Source of the DNA: Falsiroseomonas bella
GTDB taxonomy: Bacteria > Pseudomonadota > Alphaproteobacteria > Acetobacterales > Acetobacteraceae
NCBI RefSeq assembly: GCF_003173615.1
Contig: NZ_QGNA01000007.1
Span: 62,001 to 126,000, forward strand
DNA length: 64,000 nt
Reading direction: 5' to 3'
The notes beneath the pieces were generated by a model that was given only the letters and a program-made list of their open reading frames with translations, did not search any database and was not told the origin of the DNA. A program made the translations under genes and the position numbers. The number at the start of each line of letters is the position of its first letter. The first letter of the stretch is position 1. Positions 17,701 through 25,515 of the stretch are shown here, piece by piece.

Positions 17701-17876
17701 GCCAGACCGCACAGGACGACGCAAAGCACGACACCATGCGCAAGCTCTGGGTGCCGGCGGTGAACGCGCTGGGGCGCTTCGGCCGCTGGGATTTTTGCCG
17801 GGTGGATGGACCCTATGGCGTGGATGAGATCATCCGGCGGCGGCTGAACGCCGACGCGCTCTCACGCGCCGCCTGA
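14790..17876 (+). CDS. type III-like restriction endonuclease subunit (Res), 1028 aa
   Basis: SF2 helicase-nuclease that would translocate and cut DNA unmodified by the neighbouring methyltransferase. Visible features: IDNPILNSPFAEP near the N-terminus; Walker A KLATGAGKT (near residue 185); a DEAH-type box VINDEAHHCY; a YDLSATPFF motif III; VSVSMLTEGWD and the motif VI segment CEQVIGRALRR; and near the C-terminus a PD-(D/E)XK-type end, YRPDFIVVVDD ... LVLEVKGRQ. This layout matches the BPTD_3080-type restriction family. The start at 14790 is chosen over a GTG at 14757 that would overlap the HTH gene. The gene lies before the methyltransferase, the reverse of the classical mod-res order. Confidence 0.88.
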   Translation: MAIMRGRSPWHLRGVTGPVIDNPILNSPFAEPSRHWELDENGIPTGTPALGRRRSEFIVPVPPPKHKVKAQATLDLEDEYGKRQPNDYINEIRAKVAQWRSLGEQGLRPVTPVTARLLRHWREHGRARPLFFCQVEAVETAIWLTEVAPRAETERLRTLNSEANPDLLRIAFKLATGAGKTTVMGMLIAWQTLNAARTRNSTRFTDAFLIVAPGLTVRDRLRVLHPSDPSNIYAALDIVPRELRDDLQRARIVITNFHAFKKRETLEAPKLAKEILAGRTGKVERPETDGQMAQRICKDLLGRKRIIVINDEAHHCYRQKVGAADDAGAKLDAEGKAEAKKNNAAARLWISGIEALQRVVGQPVLVYDLSATPFFLRGSGYPEGTLFPWVVSDFSLIDAIECGIVKVPRVPVQDLPGADEPVYRHVYRYIQEHSDVKLPKAGRAKQGKPLTPDQLPSQLTGALQALYGHYRQVFENWASRGGSTPPVFIVVCNNTATSKLVHDWIAGYERIETDAGGAERRVIVPGNLPLFSNVTQAGIGQSSMVERPVTILIDSEELESGEALSDNFRKLAGPEIDAFKRELRARGRHAQAETVTDSDLLREVMNTVGQPGRLGEPIRCVVSVSMLTEGWDARTVTHVLGVRAFGTQLLCEQVIGRALRRVSYDPVGVDDAGNAMFAPEYAEVLGIPFSFVPANSKADYTPPKKTTQVHAVLPERAALEIRFPRVIGYRTVLPPGRITAAFTNESRLTITPEDAPPEAVNAAIIGAEHTLTLNDLRHQRDTTIAFHLAGHTLRTWFRDSEDHLKPWLFPPLLTITRRWMAECLTCLGGTFPAYLLWRDIGDKAAERIFRACTPEVAGPGTLRPILDPYNEAGSSRHVSFATTKTNFWPPDATKCQVNLIVCDENWEAAAAQALDGMPEVLRYVKNDRLGFEVPYVDGSTERHYRPDFIVVVDDGRGPDDPLHLVLEVKGRQTAQDDAKHDTMRKLWVPAVNALGRFGRWDFCRVDGPYGVDEIIRRRLNADALSRAA

Positions 17877-17895
17877 ATCCGGAAGACAGCGCAGC

Positions 17896-20748
17896 ATGGC
17901 CCGTCCGAAGAAGCTCAAGCCCGACGCTCCCGCCACCGAGGTGGAGACGCTCGTCCACCCCGCCGATATCGCGCGCAAGAACATCCCGACCGCGGAGACT
18001 GCGGCACTGATGGCGGAGGAGGAAGCGCGGGCGGAACCGAAGCTCTATCCCCGCAACCCTGACCTCGATCCGCAACTGGTCTGGCGTGGGAAGGACGAGC
18101 AGGACAGCGCGCCGCTGCGCGTTGAGACGGTCCCTATCTACATCCAGGAGAAGCTGTATCCCGAGGCGCTGATCCGCGACCTGCAACGCGTCTCGGCGAC
18201 GGAAGCGGCACCGCAGGCCGATCTGTTCGGCAGCTTCGACCGCATCACGGATGAGGCGGCGCGGCTCGAATTCTACCAGCACGCCGAGAATTGGTCGAAC
18301 CGGATGATCCTGGGCGACAGCCTGCTGGTGATGAACAGCCTGGCGGAGAAGGAAGGGCTCCGCGGCCAGGTGCAGATGATCTACCTGGACCCGCCCTATG
18401 GCATCCGCTTCGCGAGCAACTGGCAGCCGAGCACGCGCAGTCGCGACGTTAAGGAGGGCAAGGCCGACGGCATGTCGCGGGAGCCGGAGCAGATCAAGGC
18501 TTTCCGGGATACCTGGAAGGACGGCATCCACAGCTACCTGGCCTACCTGCGTGATCGACTCATCGTGGCGCGGGAACTTCTGTCGGAAAGCGGCAGCATC
18601 TTCGTGCAGATTGGCGACGAGAACGTGCACCTCGTTCGCAATCTGCTCGATGAGGTGTTCGGGTCGGAGAATTTTCTCGGCTTGCTGGTGATCACGAAAA
18701 CGTCGGGGCAAACGTCAGAATTTCTCTCTGCCCCAGTGGATTATGTTGCGTGGTTCGCGAAAAATCGGTCTCAGGCAAAGTATCGGCCACTGTTTCTCGA
18801 TAAGCCTCGTGTATCCGGCGACGTCAGCTTGTACCCGCTTGCTCAAGATGACGCGGGTTGGAGAAGGCCCCTTTCGACTGAGGAGCGAACGAACCTCTCT
18901 CTGGTTCCAGAGAACGAACGGCTTGCCCGTCTTGGTGACCTCACGTCTGCGCGCCAGGGGCGCCCGAGCGGAGAAGGATCGGCCATGGCGTTCAGGTTCC
19001 CGTTTCGGGGCCGGGAGTACGCACCGAGCGGCACAAGAGGCTGGAGCACCACTGTCGAGGGGATCGCTCGGGCAGCGGCTTGTGGGCGAGTTGAAGTCGT
19101 AGGCGACAATCTTCGCCTCGTTCGGTTTTTCGACGATTTTCCAGTCCAGCCAATGACAACCGTGTGGGATGACACGCACACGGGCAGCTTCACTGACCCG
19201 AAGGTTTACGTGGTGCAGACGGGGAGCAAGGTCGTTCAGCGCTGCATGCTGATGACCACCGATCCCGGCGACCTCGTCCTCGACCCCACCTGCGGCTCAG
19301 GCACCACCGCCTTCGTGGCCGAGCAATGGGGCCGCCGCTGGATCACCACCGACACCTCACGCGTCGCTCTGGCGCTGGCGCGCACGCGCCTGATGGCTGG
19401 GCGCTTCCCTGCCTACCTGCTGCGCGACAGCCGTGAGGGCGCGGCGAAGGAGGGCGAGATCACCGGCCGCCCGCCCGAGGAAGGCCCATTCCGCCACGAC
19501 ATCCGCCAGGGCCTGGTGCTGGAGCGCGTGCCGCACGTCACCCTGAAATCCATCGCCAACAACGCCGAGATCGACGTCATCCACGCCAACTGGGTGCCGA
19601 AGATCGAGGCCGCGCTCGCCGCCCTGAACACCGCGCTCGGCACGCAGCACGCCGAATGGCAGGTCCCCCGCAACCTGCCCGAAGACGCGAAGCCGGCGGC
19701 GCAGGAGGCGCATGCGGCCTTCTGGGCCGCCCGCCGCGCCCGGCAGGCGGAGATGGACGCCTCCATCGCCCGCAATGCCGAGACCGAGTTCCTGCACGAC
19801 CGCCCCTACGCCAAGAAGAATGCCGTCCGCGTCACGGGCCCCTTCACCGTGGAGAGCCTCTCGCCCCACCGCGTCCTGCCCGCGGATGAGGACGACCAGG
19901 CCGTGATGGAGGCGCTCGCGCAGGAAGCGGGCGAGCCCGTGCCCGAACGCCGCCCGCTCCGCACCCGGCCGGACGCTGGCGATGACTTCGTGACCGCAGT
20001 GCTGGACAACCTCCAGAAGGCCGGCGTGCAGAACACCAAGAAGGATGAGCGCCTGACCTTCGCCACGCTGCGCCCCTGGCCTGGCGGCAGCCGAGTCTCG
20101 GCCGAGGGCGAATACGAGGAAGCCGGCGTGAAGAAGCGCGCCGCCATCGTCATCGGCCCCGAATACGGCACCGTCGGCCCCGACCTGGTGCGCGAGGCTG
20201 CGCGCGAATGCCGCGACTGGGCGGATGCCATGGTCGTCTGCGGCTTCGCCTTCGACCCGCAGGTGGGCGACAGCACGATGAACCTCGGGCGGCTCGTGGT
20301 GCTGAAGGCGCGCATGAGCCAGGAGCTGCGCGCCGCCGAAGCCTACAAGGCCGGCGGCGGCAACCTGTTCGTGGTGTTCGGCGAGCCGGATATCGCGCTC
20401 GACCAGGCCGACGGCGCATACGTCGTGCGCCTTAAGGGCGTGGACATTTTCGACCCCACCACGGGCGAGGTCCGCTCCTCCGGTCGCGTCGAGGATGACG
20501 TGGCCTGCTGGTTCGTGGACACGGACTACGACGGCGACAGCTTCTTCGTCCGCCACGCCTACTTCCTCGGCGGCAAGGACCCTTTCGAGAAGCTCAAGAC
20601 CGCGCTGAAGGCCGAAGTGGACGAGGACGCCTGGGCGAGCCTCTACCGCACGGAAAGCCGTCCCTTTGTGAAGCCGAAGTCGGGCCGGATCGCGGTGAAG
20701 GTGATCAACCACTACGGCGACGAGGCGATGCGGGTGTTCCGGCTATGA
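17896..20748 (+). CDS. type III-like adenine DNA methyltransferase (Mod), 950 aa
   Basis: N6-adenine methyltransferase that protects host DNA and probably sets target specificity for the Res subunit. The catalytic motif DPPY (165-168) precedes the SAM-binding motif DPTCGSGTTA (near 462), the beta-class order typical of Mod proteins. The segment between them (about 18690-19210) is visibly richer in A/T and less codon-biased than both flanks, as expected of an exchanged target-recognition domain. The C-terminal 400 residues form a large extra region with acidic patches, beyond the usual Mod length. It starts 19 bp after the Res stop. Confidence 0.9.
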   Translation: MARPKKLKPDAPATEVETLVHPADIARKNIPTAETAALMAEEEARAEPKLYPRNPDLDPQLVWRGKDEQDSAPLRVETVPIYIQEKLYPEALIRDLQRVSATEAAPQADLFGSFDRITDEAARLEFYQHAENWSNRMILGDSLLVMNSLAEKEGLRGQVQMIYLDPPYGIRFASNWQPSTRSRDVKEGKADGMSREPEQIKAFRDTWKDGIHSYLAYLRDRLIVARELLSESGSIFVQIGDENVHLVRNLLDEVFGSENFLGLLVITKTSGQTSEFLSAPVDYVAWFAKNRSQAKYRPLFLDKPRVSGDVSLYPLAQDDAGWRRPLSTEERTNLSLVPENERLARLGDLTSARQGRPSGEGSAMAFRFPFRGREYAPSGTRGWSTTVEGIARAAACGRVEVVGDNLRLVRFFDDFPVQPMTTVWDDTHTGSFTDPKVYVVQTGSKVVQRCMLMTTDPGDLVLDPTCGSGTTAFVAEQWGRRWITTDTSRVALALARTRLMAGRFPAYLLRDSREGAAKEGEITGRPPEEGPFRHDIRQGLVLERVPHVTLKSIANNAEIDVIHANWVPKIEAALAALNTALGTQHAEWQVPRNLPEDAKPAAQEAHAAFWAARRARQAEMDASIARNAETEFLHDRPYAKKNAVRVTGPFTVESLSPHRVLPADEDDQAVMEALAQEAGEPVPERRPLRTRPDAGDDFVTAVLDNLQKAGVQNTKKDERLTFATLRPWPGGSRVSAEGEYEEAGVKKRAAIVIGPEYGTVGPDLVREAARECRDWADAMVVCGFAFDPQVGDSTMNLGRLVVLKARMSQELRAAEAYKAGGGNLFVVFGEPDIALDQADGAYVVRLKGVDIFDPTTGEVRSSGRVEDDVACWFVDTDYDGDSFFVRHAYFLGGKDPFEKLKTALKAEVDEDAWASLYRTESRPFVKPKSGRIAVKVINHYGDEAMRVFRL
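18690..19210 (+). other. compositionally distinct target-recognition segment inside mod
   Basis: Across roughly these bases the codon usage changes from strongly G/C-ending to mixed, with A/T-ending codons such as aaa, tat, ttt and tct, and it returns abruptly to G/C-ending codons at about 19250. The reading frame is intact. In type III Mod proteins the segment between DPPY and the SAM motif recognises the target, so this looks like a swapped specificity cassette. Boundaries are approximate. Confidence 0.6.
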
Positions 20749-20916
20749 GGACGCCCCGCTGGGCGAGGCGGAGAGCAAGGCTTCTCCTGGAGCGTCGACC
20801 TGGGGTCGTTCTCGCTTGCGCCGCACGGCCCCACTAGCGGCCGCAGGCGCGATGCACCGACGCAGAGTTTCGGATCGTGCGAGGCCAAGCGTTCTGAAGC
20901 AGGACGGCGGGCTGGT
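20749..20916. other. intergenic gap after mod
   Basis: The 168 bp between mod and the nuclease-like gene contain no convincing frame or terminator. Composition is already less biased than in mod. It probably holds the promoter of the next gene. Confidence 0.4.
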
Positions 20917-23145
20917 GTGACAAGGCGACCAACTCGTCGTGGCCCCAAGTTCCGGGGTGCAGGCGCCCCATCGCCGCTCACCGCCATTCCAGGATATGGC
21001 GAGATTGACGAAGATCGCCTCCGGATCGAACGCATTGAAGGCGATGCTCTGGCCGTCGTAGCTGAGACCAGCGCAAGCCTCGTCCGCTTCCTTGGCGCCC
21101 GGGATTCGGTTGCCCTTCTGGCGAAGTCCGGCGAGCAGCTCCTCAAGGAGATGGTGCCGGCTGCGCTCGGCCCCGGACCCTCGGAACTCGAGCAAGTCCA
21201 CGTGGAACTGCTGCAGGCATTTGTGCTCGCCGCAGGCCCCGGACGGCGGGTGGCTGCGTCACCGAAATCTATGGTGCGCTTATGGAACCTCCTTCAGCGA
21301 AATCTGGCTGCGTACCTGACCTCGACTGCGCCTGGCCAGGAGGCCGGCCCTGATGCCGTGCTTGCGCGAAACATCCGCCTCCGGACCGTCTACTACCGCA
21401 ACGTCTTCAACAGCGACGACGCTGCCGAGGTAGTGCCCGCCTTGCTGTCCCAAATGGATGCTGTGTCTGAGGCTGAGCTCGGCTACCGGCTCTCCGACTT
21501 CGCGAGAGCGCTGTTCTCGCTGTTGGATGAGGTCCGCGCGCGCTTCGCTGAGCGCCTCGACCGAGAGGAGATACTTCGCCAGGGGACCGACGTAGACGAG
21601 GTCGTGCAGAGCATGCTCGACGGCTCCGAATGGGCGCGGCGAATGTGGCGCAAGGCTGCCGCTTGTCCCCTTCAGCAGAAAGGTCGAGGCCTAGCGGGCT
21701 TCCAGGTGGCGGAGATGCTTTGCGCGCCCCTCTTCACGTTCCATCGGGAGGAGCTCGCTGCCTGGTTTGGCGAGAAGATATCCAAGGCGCTGTTCTCCTG
21801 TTCAATCCCCCTGGGTTCGCTGACCGAGGAGGACCTGCAGCGCGTCTACCTCGCAAACCCGATATGGGAACGGCCCTTCGTCGCTCTGACTGACGACACC
21901 CTGTTTCTGCCGTTACCGGTGTTGATCGTGAGCTTCCCGTTCGCCATCGTCGAACGCTTACAGGGCGCCAACCAGAAGCTCAGAGCCGCGTATGCGCGTG
22001 CTCGAACCCTCTATCTTGAAGAGGACGTTGAGCGGATCATCCGCCGTTCGCTGCCGTCCGCCGCCGTGTATCGCAGCGTGACGTGGACCGATCCAGACAC
22101 GAAGGTCCTATACGAGCACGACGTCGTTGCCGTCCTCGGGATGCGAGTGCTCATCTTCGAGGCGAAGTCCGGCAAGCTGGCCGCTGCTGGCCGCCGCGGC
22201 GGGCTCGCGAGTCTGAAGACCGACTTCGAGAGACTGTTCGTCGAGCCGGGCGTCCAGGCCTCGCGTCTCGAGGCGTTACTGGCAAGCCGGCGGCATGACG
22301 TAAGCCTCACTGACCACGCGGGGGAGACCGTACGGTTTGACACGTCGGGACCGAGCGTCGTCCACAAGTTTGGCGTTTGCATTGAGCACTTTGCGTCGGT
22401 CACAAGCAGCCGCCGTTTGTTCCGAGATATGGGCTTGTTACGGAGCGATCAGGAGTGGGCGCCAGTGCTGTCCCTCGCCGAGCTCCGGATGCTGTCCGAG
22501 CGCCTCGACACCGAGATATCCTTCCTGCACTACCTGACGCGGCGGGCAACGGCGGACGATGTGCTTGACTTCGTTGCCGATGAACAGGACCTCCTCTCGC
22601 TGTATCTCACCAATGGGTTCGTGGTTGACACGCGGGGACTTGAAGGACGCCAGGTGCTTTTCCTCCAGGCCGACGCAGCCGTCCGCGGACGTGCTTCGCC
22701 CCGCACTGACCGGCGCGAGTTCGCGACGCCGGGGATCGACCTGCCACCAATGTGGAGCCTGGTCGCCCGGGAGGTCTACGCGTCAAATCATCGGCATCGG
22801 TTCGATATCCTCATATCGATTTTGAATCAGCTCCCCGGCTCGCTCCATGCGATCGCGCAGAAAGCACAACGCTGGCGGGCAGGAACCGGCTCGAAGAATG
22901 GCGACACGGCCGTGTGCCGGATGGAGATCGCCGATCGCGTGTTCGTCGTTGGTGTCCACATGACCAAGGAGCCACCGCTTGACGAGCGGTCGTGGGCCGA
23001 CACGGCGCGGTTCATCGGGCACGATTTGGCCCGGCAGTTTGGTGCGACGGACTGCGTGGTCATGCTCAGGGTACGCCGGTCGAGTTTTCTGACGTTCGAC
23101 GGAATCAGCTTCTTTCGCTTCATGCGCGGCGCGTCGCGCGCCTAA
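20917..23145 (+). CDS. unrecognised 742-aa protein with PD-(D/E)XK nuclease signature
   Basis: No family name is recognised. The GTG start at 20917 follows an AGGACGG stretch. The N-terminal half (1-350) appears mostly helical. Near the centre stands a nuclease-type hairpin YEHDVVAVLGMRVLIFEAKSGK with D402, E415 and K417 in PD-(D/E)XK spacing, the pattern of NERD-like and restriction-type nucleases. The C-terminal 250 residues are mixed alpha/beta. There are no membrane segments or signal peptide. Codon usage is less biased than in neighbours, suggesting transfer. Sitting beside the type III restriction genes, it may be an accessory effector or an independent defence protein. Confidence 0.7.
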   Translation: MTRRPTRRGPKFRGAGAPSPLTAIPGYGEIDEDRLRIERIEGDALAVVAETSASLVRFLGARDSVALLAKSGEQLLKEMVPAALGPGPSELEQVHVELLQAFVLAAGPGRRVAASPKSMVRLWNLLQRNLAAYLTSTAPGQEAGPDAVLARNIRLRTVYYRNVFNSDDAAEVVPALLSQMDAVSEAELGYRLSDFARALFSLLDEVRARFAERLDREEILRQGTDVDEVVQSMLDGSEWARRMWRKAAACPLQQKGRGLAGFQVAEMLCAPLFTFHREELAAWFGEKISKALFSCSIPLGSLTEEDLQRVYLANPIWERPFVALTDDTLFLPLPVLIVSFPFAIVERLQGANQKLRAAYARARTLYLEEDVERIIRRSLPSAAVYRSVTWTDPDTKVLYEHDVVAVLGMRVLIFEAKSGKLAAAGRRGGLASLKTDFERLFVEPGVQASRLEALLASRRHDVSLTDHAGETVRFDTSGPSVVHKFGVCIEHFASVTSSRRLFRDMGLLRSDQEWAPVLSLAELRMLSERLDTEISFLHYLTRRATADDVLDFVADEQDLLSLYLTNGFVVDTRGLEGRQVLFLQADAAVRGRASPRTDRREFATPGIDLPPMWSLVAREVYASNHRHRFDILISILNQLPGSLHAIAQKAQRWRAGTGSKNGDTAVCRMEIADRVFVVGVHMTKEPPLDERSWADTARFIGHDLARQFGATDCVVMLRVRRSSFLTFDGISFFRFMRGASRA

Positions 23146-23309
23146 TTTCTGCCAAGCGGTGTCCATCCTGCCTTTGGGTGCCGCTGACTACGACCTCCGG
23201 TAGCCTCTGCCAGGCGGTCGGCTTCCGAACTTGCCCCGTGCTTGGAGTGGGGAATCCCGTTTAATTTCAACGGAATACGGCTTGAGGGTTAAATCGGGCT
23301 ACCCCCGAG

Positions 23310-23335
23310 CTTCGGAGACTTTCGAGTCTCCGGAG
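23310..23335 (+). terminator. strong hairpin downstream of the nuclease-like gene
   Basis: CTTCGGAGACT and AGTCTCCGGAG pair around a TTCG tetraloop, with one wobble pair in 11 bp. ATTTT follows after a few bases. It fits a transcription terminator, though the T-run is short and offset. A group II intron begins not far downstream, and some intron classes prefer terminator stems. Confidence 0.6.
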
Positions 23336-23847
23336 AGCGATTTTAGGGGTCGTTGCGTTCTCCAAACCCCAAGCCAGTGCGGCGAAACCCCAGGAAACCT
23401 GCGGTTCACGGCGCCGTCGACGCATTGAAAATGCGAGGTTGGAAGACCGACTGGAGCAGCGGTGGGAACTGGGAACACAACCGTCTCTGCGCGCCGGGAG
23501 ATCGGTGGATGGAAGCGGATGAAAGAGCCGCACGTTGAAGGTGTAGCCGACCACGACGGCCCCGAGTCATGCGCTGGCGCCCGCGAGGGCGGCGGCGAAG
23601 CGTTGACAGGGGAAACCGCGGGCTGGGTATTGAGCCGCGAAATGTTTGTACTCCAGGGCGCCGACGCTGTAGAGATAAGCGGAAGGCCACACGACGCGCA
23701 CCATCATGGCGAGGTGCATGTCGGCCCTGCGCGGTCCGAGACCCCATGCACGCGGGGACACCATCCACACGAGAACCGGGAGATCCATGGGCTGCCTGGC
23801 ATGAGTGCGCCAGGCCGCGGCGGGAAGGCTTCGGCCGAAATCCGCTG

Positions 23848-25377
23848 ATGCACGGCCCAGGGAAGTCAGACCCGTCCATAGTACCAGGGAAGCGGCCGAA
23901 CAGACCCGGGCGACCAGGCGCGGAGGCTGTGGAGGGAAGGGGCGGGGCCAAGGGAACCGCGGGGCAGCAAAGCACGGTCCGGACGCTGAGCCGGGACGCC
24001 GTGTCACAGGCGCTGGCCCGCGTACGAGAAGCGGCGAAGCGGAACAAGCGTGAACGGTTCACCGCGCTGATGCACCACATCACACCGGACCTGCTGGCCT
24101 GGGCCTTCCATCAGCTCAAGCCGAAGGCTGCTCCCGGCGTCGATGGGGTGACGTGGGACGAATATGCGGTGTCGCTCGATGCCAACATCGACGACCTGCA
24201 CCGCCGCGTGATGCACGGCGGCTACCGGGCGAAGCCGTCGCGGCGGCAGTACATCCCGAAGCCCGACGGCCGGCAACGGCCGCTCGGCATCGCGTCGCTG
24301 GAGGACAAGATCGTCCAGCGTGCGATGGTGGAAGTGCTGAACGCCATCTACGAGACGGACTTCCTCGGCTTCTCCTACGGGTTCCGACCCGGGCGCTCTC
24401 AGCACGATGCGCTGGATGCGCTCGCGTACGGGATCAATCTGCGGCAAGTGAACTGGGTCCTGGACGCCGACATCCGGGCCTTCTTCGACTGCATCAGCCA
24501 TGAGTGGCTGGTGCGGTTCCTGGGGCACCGGGTCGGCGACCGCCGTGTGCTCCGGCTGGTGGCCAAATGGCTGAAGGCCGGGGTCATGGAGGAGGGGAGA
24601 TGGACGGAAGGCACGGAGGGGACGCCGCAGGGCGCGGTCATCTCGCCGCTGCTGGCGAACATCTACCTGCACTACGTCTACGACCTCTGGGTGGAGCAGT
24701 GGCGCAAGCGCAGGGCGATCGGCGAGGTCATCGTCATCCGCTATGCCGACGACACCATCGTCGGCTTCCAGCGGCATGCCGATGCCGAGCGGTTCCTCCG
24801 CGATCTGCGGGAGCGGCTGGCGACGTTTGGCCTGGACCTGCATCCCGAGAAAACCCGACTGATCGAGTTCGGCCGCTTTGCGGTTCCGCGCCGGTCGGTG
24901 AAGGGGCTCGGGAAGCCGGAGACCTTCGACTTCCTCGGCTTCACGCATATCTGCGGGAAGCGGCAGGACGGCAAGTTCATCCTGGTGCGGCAGACCATCA
25001 CCAAGCGGATGCGGGACAAGCTTCGGGAGATCAAGGAGACGCTCTACCGCATGTGCCACCTGCCGGTGCCCGAGCAGGGGCGCTGGCTGGGGCAGGTGCT
25101 GCGCGGCTACTTCGCGTATCACGCGGTGCCCACCAACTCGCGGCGGATGACCGCATTCGCTTTTCACGTGGTTCGGCACTGGCGGCGCGCGCTGATGCGG
25201 CGCAGCCAGAAGGCCTTCGTCACGTGGCAGCGGATGAAGCTGTTCATCGCGCGCTGGATACCATCCGCCAGGGTCCGGCATCCTTGGCCGCAAGCACGCT
25301 TCCTCGTCAAATACCCGAGGTGGGAGCCGAGTGCGTTAGCAGCGCACGCTCGGATCTGTCCGGGGGGCGCGGGGTAA
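23848..25377 (+). CDS. ltrA: group II intron reverse transcriptase/maturase, 509 aa
   Basis: Intron-encoded protein that promotes splicing and retrohoming. The start at 23848 (MHGPGKSDPS) is the usual one for this family. RT blocks are visible: GVDGVTWDEY, YIPKPDGRQRPLGI, FSYGFRPGRSQHDAL, LDADIRAFFD, GTPQGAVISPLLANIYLHY, and the catalytic YADD at about 24742-24753. The X/maturase domain follows (LGKPETFDFLGFTHICG ... GRWLGQVLRGYFAYHAVPTNSRRM). No HNH endonuclease domain is seen. The last codons overlap domain V (HARICPGGAG), a common arrangement. The frame is intact, so the element may be active. Confidence 0.93.
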   Translation: MHGPGKSDPSIVPGKRPNRPGRPGAEAVEGRGGAKGTAGQQSTVRTLSRDAVSQALARVREAAKRNKRERFTALMHHITPDLLAWAFHQLKPKAAPGVDGVTWDEYAVSLDANIDDLHRRVMHGGYRAKPSRRQYIPKPDGRQRPLGIASLEDKIVQRAMVEVLNAIYETDFLGFSYGFRPGRSQHDALDALAYGINLRQVNWVLDADIRAFFDCISHEWLVRFLGHRVGDRRVLRLVAKWLKAGVMEEGRWTEGTEGTPQGAVISPLLANIYLHYVYDLWVEQWRKRRAIGEVIVIRYADDTIVGFQRHADAERFLRDLRERLATFGLDLHPEKTRLIEFGRFAVPRRSVKGLGKPETFDFLGFTHICGKRQDGKFILVRQTITKRMRDKLREIKETLYRMCHLPVPEQGRWLGQVLRGYFAYHAVPTNSRRMTAFAFHVVRHWRRALMRRSQKAFVTWQRMKLFIARWIPSARVRHPWPQARFLVKYPRWEPSALAAHARICPGGAG

Positions 25378-25396
25378 CCCGCGTCCCTACCGGGAT
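25354..25396 (+). ncRNA. group II intron domain V
   Basis: The catalytic hairpin of the ribozyme: outer arms TCCGG/CCGGGA, inner stem GGGGCGCGGG/CCCGCGTCCC, GNRA tetraloop GTAA, and a short bulge. It overlaps the last codons of the maturase. This is the strongest RNA-level evidence that a full intron is present. Confidence 0.7.
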
Positions 25397-25515
25397 GCAA
25401 GTTGCGCGCGGCACCTGGCGTCTCGCTGGGCGGCGTCACCGGCCGGGGACCAGTCCCGGCGGTCTCTGTCGCAGCATCGCGGGAGCCCTCTGTGTCATCG
25501 CTCCCGTTGTAGGTA

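Larger units (their letters stand above)
23377..25440 (+). mobile_element. group II intron (approximate bounds)
   Basis: Self-splicing retroelement. The 5' end is proposed at the GTGCG at 23377, the canonical GUGYG start, followed by an AACCCCAGG-AAA-CCTGCGGTT stem-loop. The ribozyme domain I-III region runs to about 23848, where the maturase begins. Domain V is recognisable at about 25354-25396: outer arms TCCGG/CCGGGA, inner arms GGGGCGCGGG/CCCGCGTCCC, and a GTAA tetraloop. Domain VI and the exact 3' end lie shortly after and are not resolved. The intron sits between the nuclease-like gene and the 3' end of the MocR gene, interrupting no obvious ORF. Confidence 0.75.
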
